Below are positions 10,456-18,754 of a DNA stretch of 64,000 nucleotides, piece after piece. Location of the stretch: contig JAMPAF010000002.1 in NCBI GenBank assembly GCA_023667345.1, positions 93,151-157,150 of the forward strand, in the 5' to 3' direction. The translations under genes and the position numbers were made by a program. The notes under the pieces are model-generated. The model saw nothing but the letters and a program-made list of their open reading frames with translations. It was not told where the DNA came from and did no database searches. Position 1 is the first letter of the stretch, and every line of letters begins with the position of its first letter. The stretch comes from Clostridiales bacterium (lineage in GTDB: Bacteria > Bacillota > Clostridia > Christensenellales > Borkfalkiaceae).

Positions 10456-11580
10456 TTACACAAAATCGCCGCCGAGCGCCGCATGAAGCAGGCTGAACAG
10501 CGAAGAAAACTGCGGTTTATCGTAGTAGGGAAGCGCGGGCGCGATTACCTCTACGGGCGAAACGAGCCGCGAAGAAAAATGCTCTATCGTTCCCCTTATC
10601 ACGCCGACGCCCTCGCCCGTGATATTTACGGGCGCACCCGTTAAATCCTTGGGCGTAAACGCCTGCAAACACGTTTCGAGCATTTCGCAGATACCGTCGA
10701 GCCCTTCCCTTATAAGCGAACGGAGCTCGTTCGACGAAAATCTGTAAATCTTTCCGTCCTCCGAATACTCAAGCTCGCCAGAATATGTTTCCTTCGCGTT
10801 AAGATTGACCTTTTTTATAAGTTCCGACGCCACCGTATAGGGCACATCGAGAGCTTCCATAAGCAGTACGGCGATGTGACCCGTACCTATCGAGAAAGCC
10901 TCGCTGAAAGCGACGCCGCCCCCGCACACCACGCTGAAAGCGGACGATATCGCGCCGAAATCGAACAGCACCGAATAGCCGTCGCGCTGTTCGGGGGCGA
11001 AAAGGTACAGCCCCTCGGCGTAATTCTGCGGCAGAAAACGTATATCTTTAACCGTTTCGAACGCTTTAAGCGCGCGCGTCACGGTATCGGTGAACACGGT
11101 TTTGCATTTGAAAAAGCTGAGCCTTGCGCGCAGACTGTCGCTGACCATGCCCAACGGATTTACAAGCCTGCGCTTGTCCGAGAGCACGTAATACAGCGCG
11201 CCGCACTTAATAATCGTTTCGCCCTCGCATGTCTTCGGCTTCGAAGCGTCGATAAGCGACTGAATATGTCGGGGCGATATGCGCTGGGACGACTGGAACG
11301 AGATAACCTTGTCCGTCTGAACCGTCCTTATAAACTCGCAGGGAACGCTCACGTAAACGCATTTTACGGGGGAATCCACCGAAGAGATTATATTGCCGAG
11401 CGCCTCGCGCACCGCCGATATAAAATCGTCGATATCCAGAAGCTCGCCCTCGGCATAACCTTCGTAGGGTTTCGAATATTTGCTTTTTATGATAAAAGTG
11501 TTGTTTACGCCCTTTTCGGCAATCGCCGCGCATATTTCGGACGAGCGTATGTCAAGCACCGTTACGCTTTTGTTCCGCAC
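10456..11580 (-). CDS. ftsA: Divergent FtsA-like actin-fold protein
   Basis: Position before ftsZ and scattered similarity point to FtsA, the actin-like membrane tether of FtsZ. The nucleotide motifs are eroded. Phosphate-1 reads VLDIRSSE (8-15) where FtsA has LDIGTSK. Phosphate-2 reads LFDFGAISSA (205-214) where FtsA has DIGGGTTD. The adenosine motif reads ITGEGVGVIRG where FtsA has LTGGGS. The 374 residues end directly after the actin fold (LFSLLHAALGG), so the usual C-terminal linker and amphipathic membrane helix are missing. It starts with GTG, preceded by GGGAAGAAGAGG. It may bind FtsZ without hydrolysing ATP; membrane attachment would need another protein such as SepF. Family assignment is fairly sure, activity is not. 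Confidence 0.75.
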   Translation of the reverse strand: MRNKSVTVLDIRSSEICAAIAEKGVNNTFIIKSKYSKPYEGYAEGELLDIDDFISAVREALGNIISSVDSPVKCVYVSVPCEFIRTVQTDKVISFQSSQRISPRHIQSLIDASKPKTCEGETIIKCGALYYVLSDKRRLVNPLGMVSDSLRARLSFFKCKTVFTDTVTRALKAFETVKDIRFLPQNYAEGLYLFAPEQRDGYSVLFDFGAISSAFSVVCGGGVAFSEAFSIGTGHIAVLLMEALDVPYTVASELIKKVNLNAKETYSGELEYSEDGKIYRFSSNELRSLIREGLDGICEMLETCLQAFTPKDLTGAPVNITGEGVGVIRGTIEHFSSRLVSPVEVIAPALPYYDKPQFSSLFSLLHAALGGDFV

Positions 11581-11620
11581 CCTCTTCTTCCCGCACCGTG
11601 ATAGTATAGTTTTTCAACCA

Positions 11621-11655
11621 TTTACTATTATATAATAGTAAATAGCATTTGTCAA
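11621..11655 (-). promoter_or_regulatory. ftsA-ftsZ promoter with a 22-bp palindrome
   Basis: The minus strand has perfect TTGACA (11650-11655), a 17-base spacer and perfect TATAAT (11627-11632). The -10 box is inside a perfect 22-bp palindrome (11621-11642) made of TTTACTATTAT and its reverse complement. A dyad covering the -10 box is typical of a repressor operator, but the protein that would bind it is unknown. Confidence 0.85.
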
Positions 11656-11662
11656 CTGATAG

Positions 11663-11701
11663 ATATAAAAATGCGGCCCGAAAATGAAAATCGGACCGCA
11701 T
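11663..11701 (-). terminator. Terminator after ftsQ
   Basis: An 11-bp stem with one G-U pair (11671-11681 with 11691-11701) is followed on the minus strand by TTTTTAT. It separates the murA-ftsQ transcript from the ftsA-ftsZ promoter that follows at once. Confidence 0.85.
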
Positions 11702-11729
11702 ATACGGTATTATTAATTTATTTCGGCTT

Positions 11730-12464
11730 TTACCCCGCATACGACGCCTGAAAACCCGCGCTTCCCTTGCTGTTTACGTCTATCGCGCCGCCGGTTTTCT
11801 GATACTCGTCGAGCTGTGAGTACAGCTCAAACGCCTTTCTTATTTTCTGCGCGCCCGAAGTTTTCCAGTCGTGCACGGTTATTTTAAGCCCGCTGTAAAG
11901 GTTTATATCCGCAAGTTGCAGTCCGGGGAATTTGGACGTTTCCACGCTCTTTACCATTCTGCGCAGAGCCCCGAAATTTTCGTTGAATTCAGCGCAAAGC
12001 GCCGCCAGTCCCTCGATATCGCCCTCGGCGCACCGCAAAAGCACGTTGGGGCACTTATCGACGGTATTTGTCGGCTCGCCTTCTATGCCGCCCCTTATGA
12101 GCTTGCCCCGCTCGTCGTAGACCGAATAGCCCGCGTCGGCAGAATAATTGAAGGTTTCGATTCTCTCGCGCAAAACGATATTTACGGTACAGGGAAACTT
12201 CTTTTCGTAGCTTTCGACGGCGAGCACGTCGGTAGCCGTAACTTTGCCGTAAACGTCGGCATCGTCGATAAACAGCAGTCCCGAACCCTTTAACTTATCA
12301 AAGTTTTTGCGGGTAGCCGCATACTCTTCTTTGTATTCGCCCGTGTACTCGATAAACGAGACGTTTACGTTGCGCACGGAAAGAATTACGCCCGTGCCTA
12401 TCACAAGCGCGATTAAAAAGATTATTGCCAAGCCTACCGCCATAACTTTTCTTATGTGTTTCAT
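11730..12464 (-). CDS. ftsQ: Cell division protein FtsQ/DivIB-like
   Basis: Bitopic division protein that links the Z ring to septal wall synthesis. The 244 residues start with a short basic tail (MKHIRK) and one membrane helix (about 8-30). A POTRA-like domain follows, with the VNVSFIEYTG strand and the CTVNIVLRERIETF strand that mark the FtsQ family, then the extracellular beta domain. The reading frame can be taken back to a GTG at 12485 inside murA; ATG 12464 sits 7 bases past the murA stop and gives the usual short cytoplasmic tail. Position between murA and ftsA agrees. A strong terminator follows. Confidence 0.82.
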   Translation of the reverse strand: MKHIRKVMAVGLAIIFLIALVIGTGVILSVRNVNVSFIEYTGEYKEEYAATRKNFDKLKGSGLLFIDDADVYGKVTATDVLAVESYEKKFPCTVNIVLRERIETFNYSADAGYSVYDERGKLIRGGIEGEPTNTVDKCPNVLLRCAEGDIEGLAALCAEFNENFGALRRMVKSVETSKFPGLQLADINLYSGLKITVHDWKTSGAQKIRKAFELYSQLDEYQKTGGAIDVNSKGSAGFQASYAG

Positions 12465-12471
12465 ACCGCAT

Positions 12472-13728
12472 TTATACGGCGACACGGACGATATCCCCTC
12501 CGAGCGCCCTCAATTTATATTCGAAATCGGAATACCCTCTGTCGATGTGGGATATATCGAAAATCTCGCTTCTGCCCTCCGCCGCGAGCGCCGCAATCAC
12601 CAACGCCGCGCCGCCGCGCAAATCGTGCGCAATTACCTCCGCACCCCTCAGCTTTTCGACGCCGCGGACGAACGCGTTTCTGTCGATGACCGTTATGTCC
12701 GCCCCCATTTTTTTGAGCTCGGGCACGTACTTATACCGCGTTTCGAAAAGGTTTTCGGTTACGATAGAGTGCCCGCGGCAGATACAGCACAGCGCCGTCA
12801 TCTGCGCCTGCAAGTCGGTGGGAAACCCCGGATACGGCTGAGTTTCGATACTCTTGACCGAACACGGACGCTTGTCGCACTTCAAAAATATTTTATCATC
12901 TTTTACCCTGATTTTGCAACCGTTTTCGCGAAGTTTATGCAAAAGCGAACTTATAAGTTCGGCATTTACGCCGTTGAGCTGAATTTCTCCTCCGCACATT
13001 GCCGCGCCTATCAGAAAAGTGCCCGCCTCTATTCTGTCGCAGACGGGCAGATACGACCCGCCGCCCAACTTTTCAACTCCTTCTATTACGATAGTTCCGC
13101 TGCCCGCGCCCGCAACGAGCGCACCGATAGAGTTAAGAAACCTCTGCAAGTCCTCTATCTCGGGTTCGCGCGCAGCGTTCTTTATTACCGTCGTGCCCTC
13201 TGCCTTAACCGCCGCAAGCATAATGTTTTCGGTTGCGCCCACGCTCGGGCAGTCGAGCATAATTTCGTTCCCCGTGAGCTTGTCGCACTCGCAGGATATG
13301 TATCCGTTAGCTTCGGTAATTCTCACCCCCAGCCGCTTTAAGCCGTTTAAATGCAAATCGACGGGGCGCAATCCTATATCGCACCCGCCGGGGTATGCGA
13401 TTTTAGCCTTGCGGAAGCGGGATATTACCGAGCCGAGCAGAAATACGGACGAGCGCAGCTCCCTTGCGAGCACGCTCGGAATTTTATAGCAGTCGGCGTG
13501 CGAAGAGTCTATTTCCACGTCGTTGCCTATAAATGCCGTACGGCAACCCAGACAGCCCAAAATTTTAATCATGTTGTTCACATCGGTGATTGCGGGGACG
13601 TTCCGTATTGTTATCTTTTCGTCCGTCAATACGCTTGCCGCAAGTATGGGCAATACCGAATTTTTCGCCGTCTGAATATCTATCGAGCCGTACAGCGGGT
13701 TTCCGCCGTTGATAATGTACTTATCCAT
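12472..13728 (-). CDS. murA: UDP-N-acetylglucosamine 1-carboxyvinyltransferase
   Basis: First committed step of peptidoglycan synthesis: transfers enolpyruvate from PEP to UDP-GlcNAc; target of fosfomycin. The 418 residues fit the EPSP-synthase fold. The N-terminal NGGNPLYGSIDIQTAKNS contains the conserved Lys-Asn pair, though the usual G is varied. The loop that normally carries the catalytic Cys reads GGCDIGLRPVDLH, where a Cys is followed by D-I-G-x-R-P. The C-terminus has PYPGFPTDLQAQM. GGGAG lies 6 bases before the ATG. It is separated from ftsW by 152 bases with a weak hairpin and forms a pair with ftsQ. Confidence 0.96.
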   Translation of the reverse strand: MDKYIINGGNPLYGSIDIQTAKNSVLPILAASVLTDEKITIRNVPAITDVNNMIKILGCLGCRTAFIGNDVEIDSSHADCYKIPSVLARELRSSVFLLGSVISRFRKAKIAYPGGCDIGLRPVDLHLNGLKRLGVRITEANGYISCECDKLTGNEIMLDCPSVGATENIMLAAVKAEGTTVIKNAAREPEIEDLQRFLNSIGALVAGAGSGTIVIEGVEKLGGGSYLPVCDRIEAGTFLIGAAMCGGEIQLNGVNAELISSLLHKLRENGCKIRVKDDKIFLKCDKRPCSVKSIETQPYPGFPTDLQAQMTALCCICRGHSIVTENLFETRYKYVPELKKMGADITVIDRNAFVRGVEKLRGAEVIAHDLRGGAALVIAALAAEGRSEIFDISHIDRGYSDFEYKLRALGGDIVRVAV

Positions 13729-13808
13729 AACAACTCCCTGTATGTAAATAATAAAGCAGCACGCAAACCTGAACGGACGTAGTCTGCCGTTGTCGGACTT
13801 GCGCGCCG

Positions 13809-13839
13809 AAAAAGACGTTCGGCGGCTGTAAAAGCCGCC
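13809..13839 (-). terminator. Weak terminator-like hairpin after ftsW
   Basis: A 7-bp GC-rich stem (13821-13827 with 13833-13839) is followed on the minus strand, after a few bases, by TCTTTTTC. The T run is displaced from the stem, so termination may be partial. Confidence 0.45.
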
Positions 13840-13880
13840 TTTTAAGCCTACTTTATTATATGGAATTTTACACCGCCTTG

Positions 13881-15011
13881 TTAATTGCGGCGGGATACGG
13901 AGTACAGCACCCCGAAGGAAGCCATAGTAATAATGAGCGACGTGTTGCCGCTGGATATGAGCGGCAACGGCAACCCCGTAGGCGGAATTGTGCCGCTCAC
14001 CACAAGCGCGTTTATTATCACCTGTATGCCGTATACGAGCGTTATGCCCGCGGAGAGCAGAAAACCGAATCTGTCTTTGCAGTACGCGGCGATTTTAAAC
14101 CCGCGATATACGATAAATCCGCTTACCGCAAAGAACGCCGCAAGCCCGAAAAAGCCCAATTCCTCGCCCATTACCGACATTATAAAGTCGCTTTCGGCAA
14201 AGGGCAGAAACCTGTACTTTTGCGTGGAATTGAAGAGCCCCACCCCGAAAAGTCCGCCGTTGCCGAGCGCGTACAGCGACTGAATGAGCTGATAGCCGTC
14301 CCCCTTCGGCGAAGCCCACGGGTCGATAAACGCGCTGAGCCGCTGCAATCTGTACGGTTCGAGTAATATAAGCACGGGCACCGCAATCAAAAACGGTATC
14401 ATGATTATTGCGAAAGTCTTTAAGTTCGTGCCGCTCAGAAATATCATGGCGAGCATTAAAAGCCCCACACACATGGTTATCGACATGTTCGGCTCGGCGA
14501 TAATTAAAAGGCAGAACAAAATTCCGACGGCGAGCACGGGCAGAACGCCGACGAAGGTCTTTACCTTTTCGTAATTTTTCGAAAAGTAAGCGGCGGCGAA
14601 CAGCACGAAGGCATACTTTGCGATTTCGGACGGCTGCAAAGTAAACGAGCCGAAGCCCACCCAGCGGGTTGCGCCGTAGTTGGTTACACCCACCCCCGGC
14701 ACGAATACGAGCGCGAGTAAAATCACGGCAATTGCCACGGCGGGAATTTTCAGTTTGGCAAGCTTCTGATAGGGCAAAAACTGCAAGCCGACAAAGGCGA
14801 CCGTGCCGAAAACAACGCCGATAAGCTGTTTTTTTACGAAAAAGAGTTTGTCGCCGTACTGCACCTCGCCCACGTACGAGCTTGCGGAATATATCATTAC
14901 GCACCCGAACGCGACCATTAAAAAAACGCAAATTAAAAGCGGGATATCTCCCGCCTTTTTTTCTTTGCCGTCAGATTTAATTTTAACGCGCTTTAAAAGT
15001 TCAGCCTTCAT
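13881..15011 (-). CDS. ftsW: Lipid II polymerase FtsW (SEDS family)
   Basis: Integral membrane glycosyltransferase that polymerises lipid II at the septum together with FtsI. About ten hydrophobic helices span the 376 residues. Family marks include GATRWVGFGSFTLQPSEIAK near the middle, PYRLQRLSAFIDPW, and the C-terminal TGLPLPLISSGNTSL. The start at 15011 (MKAELLKRV) overlaps the murD stop by 11 bases; a longer reading back to 15068 lies wholly in murD. It could be the rod-shape homologue RodA, but its place in the division cluster next to murD favours FtsW. Confidence 0.93.
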   Translation of the reverse strand: MKAELLKRVKIKSDGKEKKAGDIPLLICVFLMVAFGCVMIYSASSYVGEVQYGDKLFFVKKQLIGVVFGTVAFVGLQFLPYQKLAKLKIPAVAIAVILLALVFVPGVGVTNYGATRWVGFGSFTLQPSEIAKYAFVLFAAAYFSKNYEKVKTFVGVLPVLAVGILFCLLIIAEPNMSITMCVGLLMLAMIFLSGTNLKTFAIIMIPFLIAVPVLILLEPYRLQRLSAFIDPWASPKGDGYQLIQSLYALGNGGLFGVGLFNSTQKYRFLPFAESDFIMSVMGEELGFFGLAAFFAVSGFIVYRGFKIAAYCKDRFGFLLSAGITLVYGIQVIINALVVSGTIPPTGLPLPLISSGNTSLIITMASFGVLYSVSRRN

Positions 15012-16353
15012 TGTTAAGCCCTTCCACAAGCGCGGTGAACTTATCGCCCCGCTCCTCGTAGCTCGCAAATTCGTCGAAGCTTGCGCTCGCGGGGCTTAAA
15101 AGCACGCTCTGTCCGGACTTTGCTATGTAGGTTGCAAGGCGGACGGCGGTTTCGAAGCCCGCGCACGAGGAATAGGAATAAAAGCCCGCCTTCGCGGCGC
15201 AGTCCATCATTTTGAATCTGTTTTCGCCGTAGATTATCGCGTGCACCACCCTGCTTTTGCCGAGAGCGTCGAACAAAGGCACGTAGTCGTAGCCCTTATC
15301 CTTGCCGCCCAAAAGCAACACCGTGGGGCGGGTCGCGCTGTCCACCGCTTTAATAGTTGCGTCGACGTTGGTGCCCTTGCTGTCGTTTATGAAAGTTACG
15401 CCGTCATATTCGCCTATGAGCTGAACGCGGTGTTTGACGCCCTTGAATTTACAGATTGCGTTTGCGCTCGCCTCTTTATTGAGCCCCAAAATAGCCGAGA
15501 CGGCTATGCACGCAAGCGCGTTGTATATGTTGTGCGTGCCGCCGAGCGTCATATTTTCGAGCCCGAAATACTTTTCGCCGTTAAAATACGCCGAGCCGCC
15601 CTCTGCGTACGCGCCGTCCACCTGTTGGAGGGCGGAGAACCACACCACTTTGCCGCGCGTGAGTTTGGCAAGCGCGCGCACCCTCTCGTCGTCGTAATTC
15701 AAGACGGCGTACTCGCTTTCGCGCAGGTTGCGGACAAGCTTGCTCTTTAAAAAGACATAGTTGTCCATATTGTAATGGCGGTTCAAGTGGTCCTCGGTTA
15801 TGTTGGTAATTACCGCAATATGCGGACGCAGACTGTAAAGCGTTTCGAGCTGAAAGGAAGATATTTCGATGAGCGCGATATCCTCGAAGCCTAAATTTTC
15901 CACCTCGTTTACGAGCGGGTTGCCGAAGTTGCCGCACGGAACGCCCCTTTTGCCGCAAGATTTTACGACCTGTTCGAGCATGGAGACGGTCGTCGTCTTG
16001 CCGTTGGTGCCCGTCACCGCAACCGCCGTAGCGCGAAGATAGAGGGCGGCGAGCTCCTCCTCGCCTATAATCGCCTTTCCGAGCTTGCGGAAAGCGACGG
16101 GTAAAGGATTGTCGATGGGAATACCCGGACTGAGCACCAAAATATCGCACAGCGAAACCGCGTCGTTCAGCGTTTCGGACGTGACAGCCGTCGCGCCCTT
16201 TGCCTGCAACTCCTTTATCTTCTCCGCAATCTTGTCCGTCACCATGTCGTCGTAAATGTAGACGCCCGCGCCCCTCTTTAACAGAAACTCCGCACTGCCT
16301 TCGCCCGAGCGGGAAAGCCCCGCCACCAAAAACCTCTGATTTCCGAAATACAC
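15001..16353 (-). CDS. murD: UDP-N-acetylmuramoylalanine--D-glutamate ligase
   Basis: Adds D-glutamate to UDP-MurNAc-L-Ala. The 450 residues show an N-terminal Rossmann-like domain (FLVAGLSRSGEGSAEFL), the ATP loop VTGTNGKTTT near residue 112, the central NITEDHLNRH segment with the conserved His, and the C-terminal FINDSKGTNVDAT and LLLGGKDKG motifs of MurD. It starts with GTG, preceded by GAGG 6 bases upstream. It lies 8 bases after mraY and overlaps ftsW, so these are cotranscribed. Its substrate D-Glu would come from the murI gene at the head of the cluster. Confidence 0.95.
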   Translation of the reverse strand: MYFGNQRFLVAGLSRSGEGSAEFLLKRGAGVYIYDDMVTDKIAEKIKELQAKGATAVTSETLNDAVSLCDILVLSPGIPIDNPLPVAFRKLGKAIIGEEELAALYLRATAVAVTGTNGKTTTVSMLEQVVKSCGKRGVPCGNFGNPLVNEVENLGFEDIALIEISSFQLETLYSLRPHIAVITNITEDHLNRHYNMDNYVFLKSKLVRNLRESEYAVLNYDDERVRALAKLTRGKVVWFSALQQVDGAYAEGGSAYFNGEKYFGLENMTLGGTHNIYNALACIAVSAILGLNKEASANAICKFKGVKHRVQLIGEYDGVTFINDSKGTNVDATIKAVDSATRPTVLLLGGKDKGYDYVPLFDALGKSRVVHAIIYGENRFKMMDCAAKAGFYSYSSCAGFETAVRLATYIAKSGQSVLLSPASASFDEFASYEERGDKFTALVEGLNNEG

Positions 16354-16360
16354 TTTGACC

Positions 16361-17305
16361 TCACATAAAAATTATACAGATTATTCCCATCAACGCCGTC
16401 AAGAGCGCATAGGCGTAAGAAATCTTACACTCCGTGTACCCTTTCATCTGGAAATGGTGGTGAAGGGGCGCCATTAAAAATACCCGACGGCGTGTCCGTT
16501 TATAATATATTACCTGTACTATCACGGATATTCCCGAAAATACGAAAGTTATTCCGATTACGGGAAGATAGAGCGCGTAGCCCGAAAACACGGTGACGCA
16601 CGCAATCAGCCCGCCGAGCGCGAGCGAACCCGTATCGCCCATAAATATGCCCGCCTTGTTTACGTTGAAAAGCAAAAACGCGGCGAGCGCGCCCACCCCG
16701 ATAAAGCAGATATATGCCGAGGAATTGCCGCCGAGAGCTAAAATTACGCCTATCGAGGCAAGATAGGCAAGGCTTGTCCCTCCCGCGAGCCCGTCGAGCC
16801 CGTCGGTTAAATTCACGCAGTTTACGCTCGCAAGAAACACAAACAGAACGAGCGGGATAATTCCCCAGTAAATATCGAACGAAAACCCGCCGCCGAAGGG
16901 CACGAAAAGGCGGGTTATATGGTTTACGTAGCAATAGACCGCCGCAATTACTGCGATTGCGAGTTGGAAAATGATTTTCTGATATGGCTTTAATCCCTCG
17001 TTTTCCTTGCGGTAAATCTTTAAAAAGTCGTCCAAAAAGCCGACAAGCATAAAGCCCGCAACCGTAATCAGCGTAAGATTGACCGTCTGATTTCCGAAGC
17101 GGAAAAACACTATCGCGACGATTATAGTCGCGGTAATAAAAGCCAGCCCGCCCATCGTGGGCGTGCCGCTCTTACCTTTATGCTCTTTTACGTAGCCGAG
17201 GATATACTGCCCCGCTTTCAGCCGCCTTAAAAGGGGCGTTAAAAGCGCCGTTAAAATTAAAGCTAACGCGAAAGCGGACAGTAACGCTATAAAGTAACTT
17301 TTCAT
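16361..17305 (-). CDS. mraY: Phospho-MurNAc-pentapeptide transferase
   Basis: Membrane enzyme that transfers phospho-MurNAc-pentapeptide to undecaprenyl phosphate, making lipid I. The 314 residues contain about ten helices. The signature loops are seen: KSGTPTMGG (residues 45-53), VGFLDDFLK, NLTDGLDGLAGG, FMGDTGSLALGG, and the C-terminal APLHHHFQMKG with the HHH site. The Asp pair and NxxxDGxDGL match the catalytic and magnesium sites of the family. It lies 6 bases past murE. The enzyme that makes its substrate's last step, MurF, is not encoded in this cluster. Confidence 0.97.
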   Translation of the reverse strand: MKSYFIALLSAFALALILTALLTPLLRRLKAGQYILGYVKEHKGKSGTPTMGGLAFITATIIVAIVFFRFGNQTVNLTLITVAGFMLVGFLDDFLKIYRKENEGLKPYQKIIFQLAIAVIAAVYCYVNHITRLFVPFGGGFSFDIYWGIIPLVLFVFLASVNCVNLTDGLDGLAGGTSLAYLASIGVILALGGNSSAYICFIGVGALAAFLLFNVNKAGIFMGDTGSLALGGLIACVTVFSGYALYLPVIGITFVFSGISVIVQVIYYKRTRRRVFLMAPLHHHFQMKGYTECKISYAYALLTALMGIICIIFM

Positions 17306-17311
17306 CTATAT

Positions 17312-18745
17312 TCAACCGATAAGTTTTTTTATTACCGTATTGTCATTATAGCTGTGTTTAATACCCATAATCTCCTGATAATTTTCGCCGCCCTTGCCCG
17401 CAACGAGAAGAACGTCGTCGGCGTTTACGAGGTTGAGCGCGTACTCCGTTGCCACCTCTCTGTCGGTGACGGTAACGTACTTTTTGCCGCTCTTTTTAAC
17501 CCCTTCTTCTATCTGCGAAATAATTTCGTACGGGTCCTCGTAGCGGGGATTATCCGAGGTTATGATTATAAAATCGGCGTATTTTGCCGCAACCTCGCCC
17601 ATAAGCGGGCGTTTTAGCGCGTCGCGGTTGCCGCCGCAGCCGAAAAGGCAATACAGATTTCCTTTACACAGTTTTTTAAGCGCGGAGAGCGACTTTTCGA
17701 GCCCGTCGGGCGTGTGTGCAAAGTCGACGAACACCTCGCCGCCGTTGTACGCCGCAACCCTTTCCAATCTGCCCGACACTCTTTCCAAAGTCTCCAAGCC
17801 GTTTGCAATCACGTCTATGCTTACGCCGAGCAGACTTGCGCACGTCGCCGCCGCCAAGGCGTTGTAAACATTGTGCAGAGCGGGAAGTTTTAAATTTATC
17901 TCGTAAATCTCGTCGGAAAGGTTTATGACGAACGACGTGCCGTCTATCTTTTCGGTGATATTCACGGCAAAGGTATCCGCGGGGTTTTCGAGCCCGTAGC
18001 TTACGCCGCCCAACGTTTCGGTAAGTTCCGCGCCGAGAGGGTCGTCGGAATTTAGCACCGCGCGCGAGCATCTGCCCTTTTCGAACAGCTTACACTTGCA
18101 CTCGGCATAGGTCTGCATATCCTTGAAAAAGTCGAGATGGTCCTGCGTGCAGTTGGTAAAGACGCCCGCCTCGAAATGCAGACCCTTTATCTTGTCGAAC
18201 CAGAGCGCGTGCGCCGATACCTCCATAAACACGTATTCGACCCCGCGCTTTGCCATGTCGGCAAACACGCTGTGCAAAAAGAGCGGGTCAGGCGTGGTCA
18301 GCTCGGGTGATATAAATATATCGCCGTATGATATGCCCAAAGTGCCGATTATGCCCGTTTTTGAATTATTTTTGTCGAATATGCTTTTGAGCATATACGT
18401 TGTGGTCGTTTTGCCGTTGGTGCCCGTCACAGCGACGAGTTTTAACTTTCTGTCGGCATAGCCGTAAAAGGTGCGGGCTACCGTCGCCATAGCCCCTCTG
18501 CCGTCCTCAACTATAATCTGCGGGATTTTTATATCGAGTTCCATCTCGCATATTACGGCAACCGCGCCGTTTTTTACCGCCTTTGCGGCATATGCGTGAC
18601 CGTCGGTATTCGTCCCCTTATAGCAGAAAAACAAGTCGCCCGCCGCCGCGGCGTCGGCAACCGCGCTAAGCCCCGTAATCTCCGTATCTGCGCCGCCCGT
18701 AATCTTTTCGTAACGTAAGTCCCTTAAAAGTTCGCCAAGTTTCAT
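17312..18745 (-). CDS. murE: UDP-MurNAc-tripeptide synthetase, DAP type
   Basis: Adds the third residue to the stem peptide. The 477 residues hold the N-terminal UDP-binding domain, the ATP loop VTGTNGKTTT near residue 110, the TTPDP motif of the uridine/muramoyl site, and the C-terminal DNPRYEDP. In MurE the D-N-P-R motif goes with meso-diaminopimelate, so this organism most likely has DAP-type peptidoglycan. GAGG lies 8 bases before the ATG. The gene follows ftsI by 9 bases. In most clusters murF comes next; here mraY does. Confidence 0.96.
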   Translation of the reverse strand: MKLGELLRDLRYEKITGGADTEITGLSAVADAAAAGDLFFCYKGTNTDGHAYAAKAVKNGAVAVICEMELDIKIPQIIVEDGRGAMATVARTFYGYADRKLKLVAVTGTNGKTTTTYMLKSIFDKNNSKTGIIGTLGISYGDIFISPELTTPDPLFLHSVFADMAKRGVEYVFMEVSAHALWFDKIKGLHFEAGVFTNCTQDHLDFFKDMQTYAECKCKLFEKGRCSRAVLNSDDPLGAELTETLGGVSYGLENPADTFAVNITEKIDGTSFVINLSDEIYEINLKLPALHNVYNALAAATCASLLGVSIDVIANGLETLERVSGRLERVAAYNGGEVFVDFAHTPDGLEKSLSALKKLCKGNLYCLFGCGGNRDALKRPLMGEVAAKYADFIIITSDNPRYEDPYEIISQIEEGVKKSGKKYVTVTDREVATEYALNLVNADDVLLVAGKGGENYQEIMGIKHSYNDNTVIKKLIG

Positions 18746-18754
18746 ATTTTCACC

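Noticed and set aside
12307-13341. Plus-strand open frame of 344 codons opposite ftsQ and murA
   Set aside because: Shadow of genuine minus-strand genes; low-complexity, no start signal.
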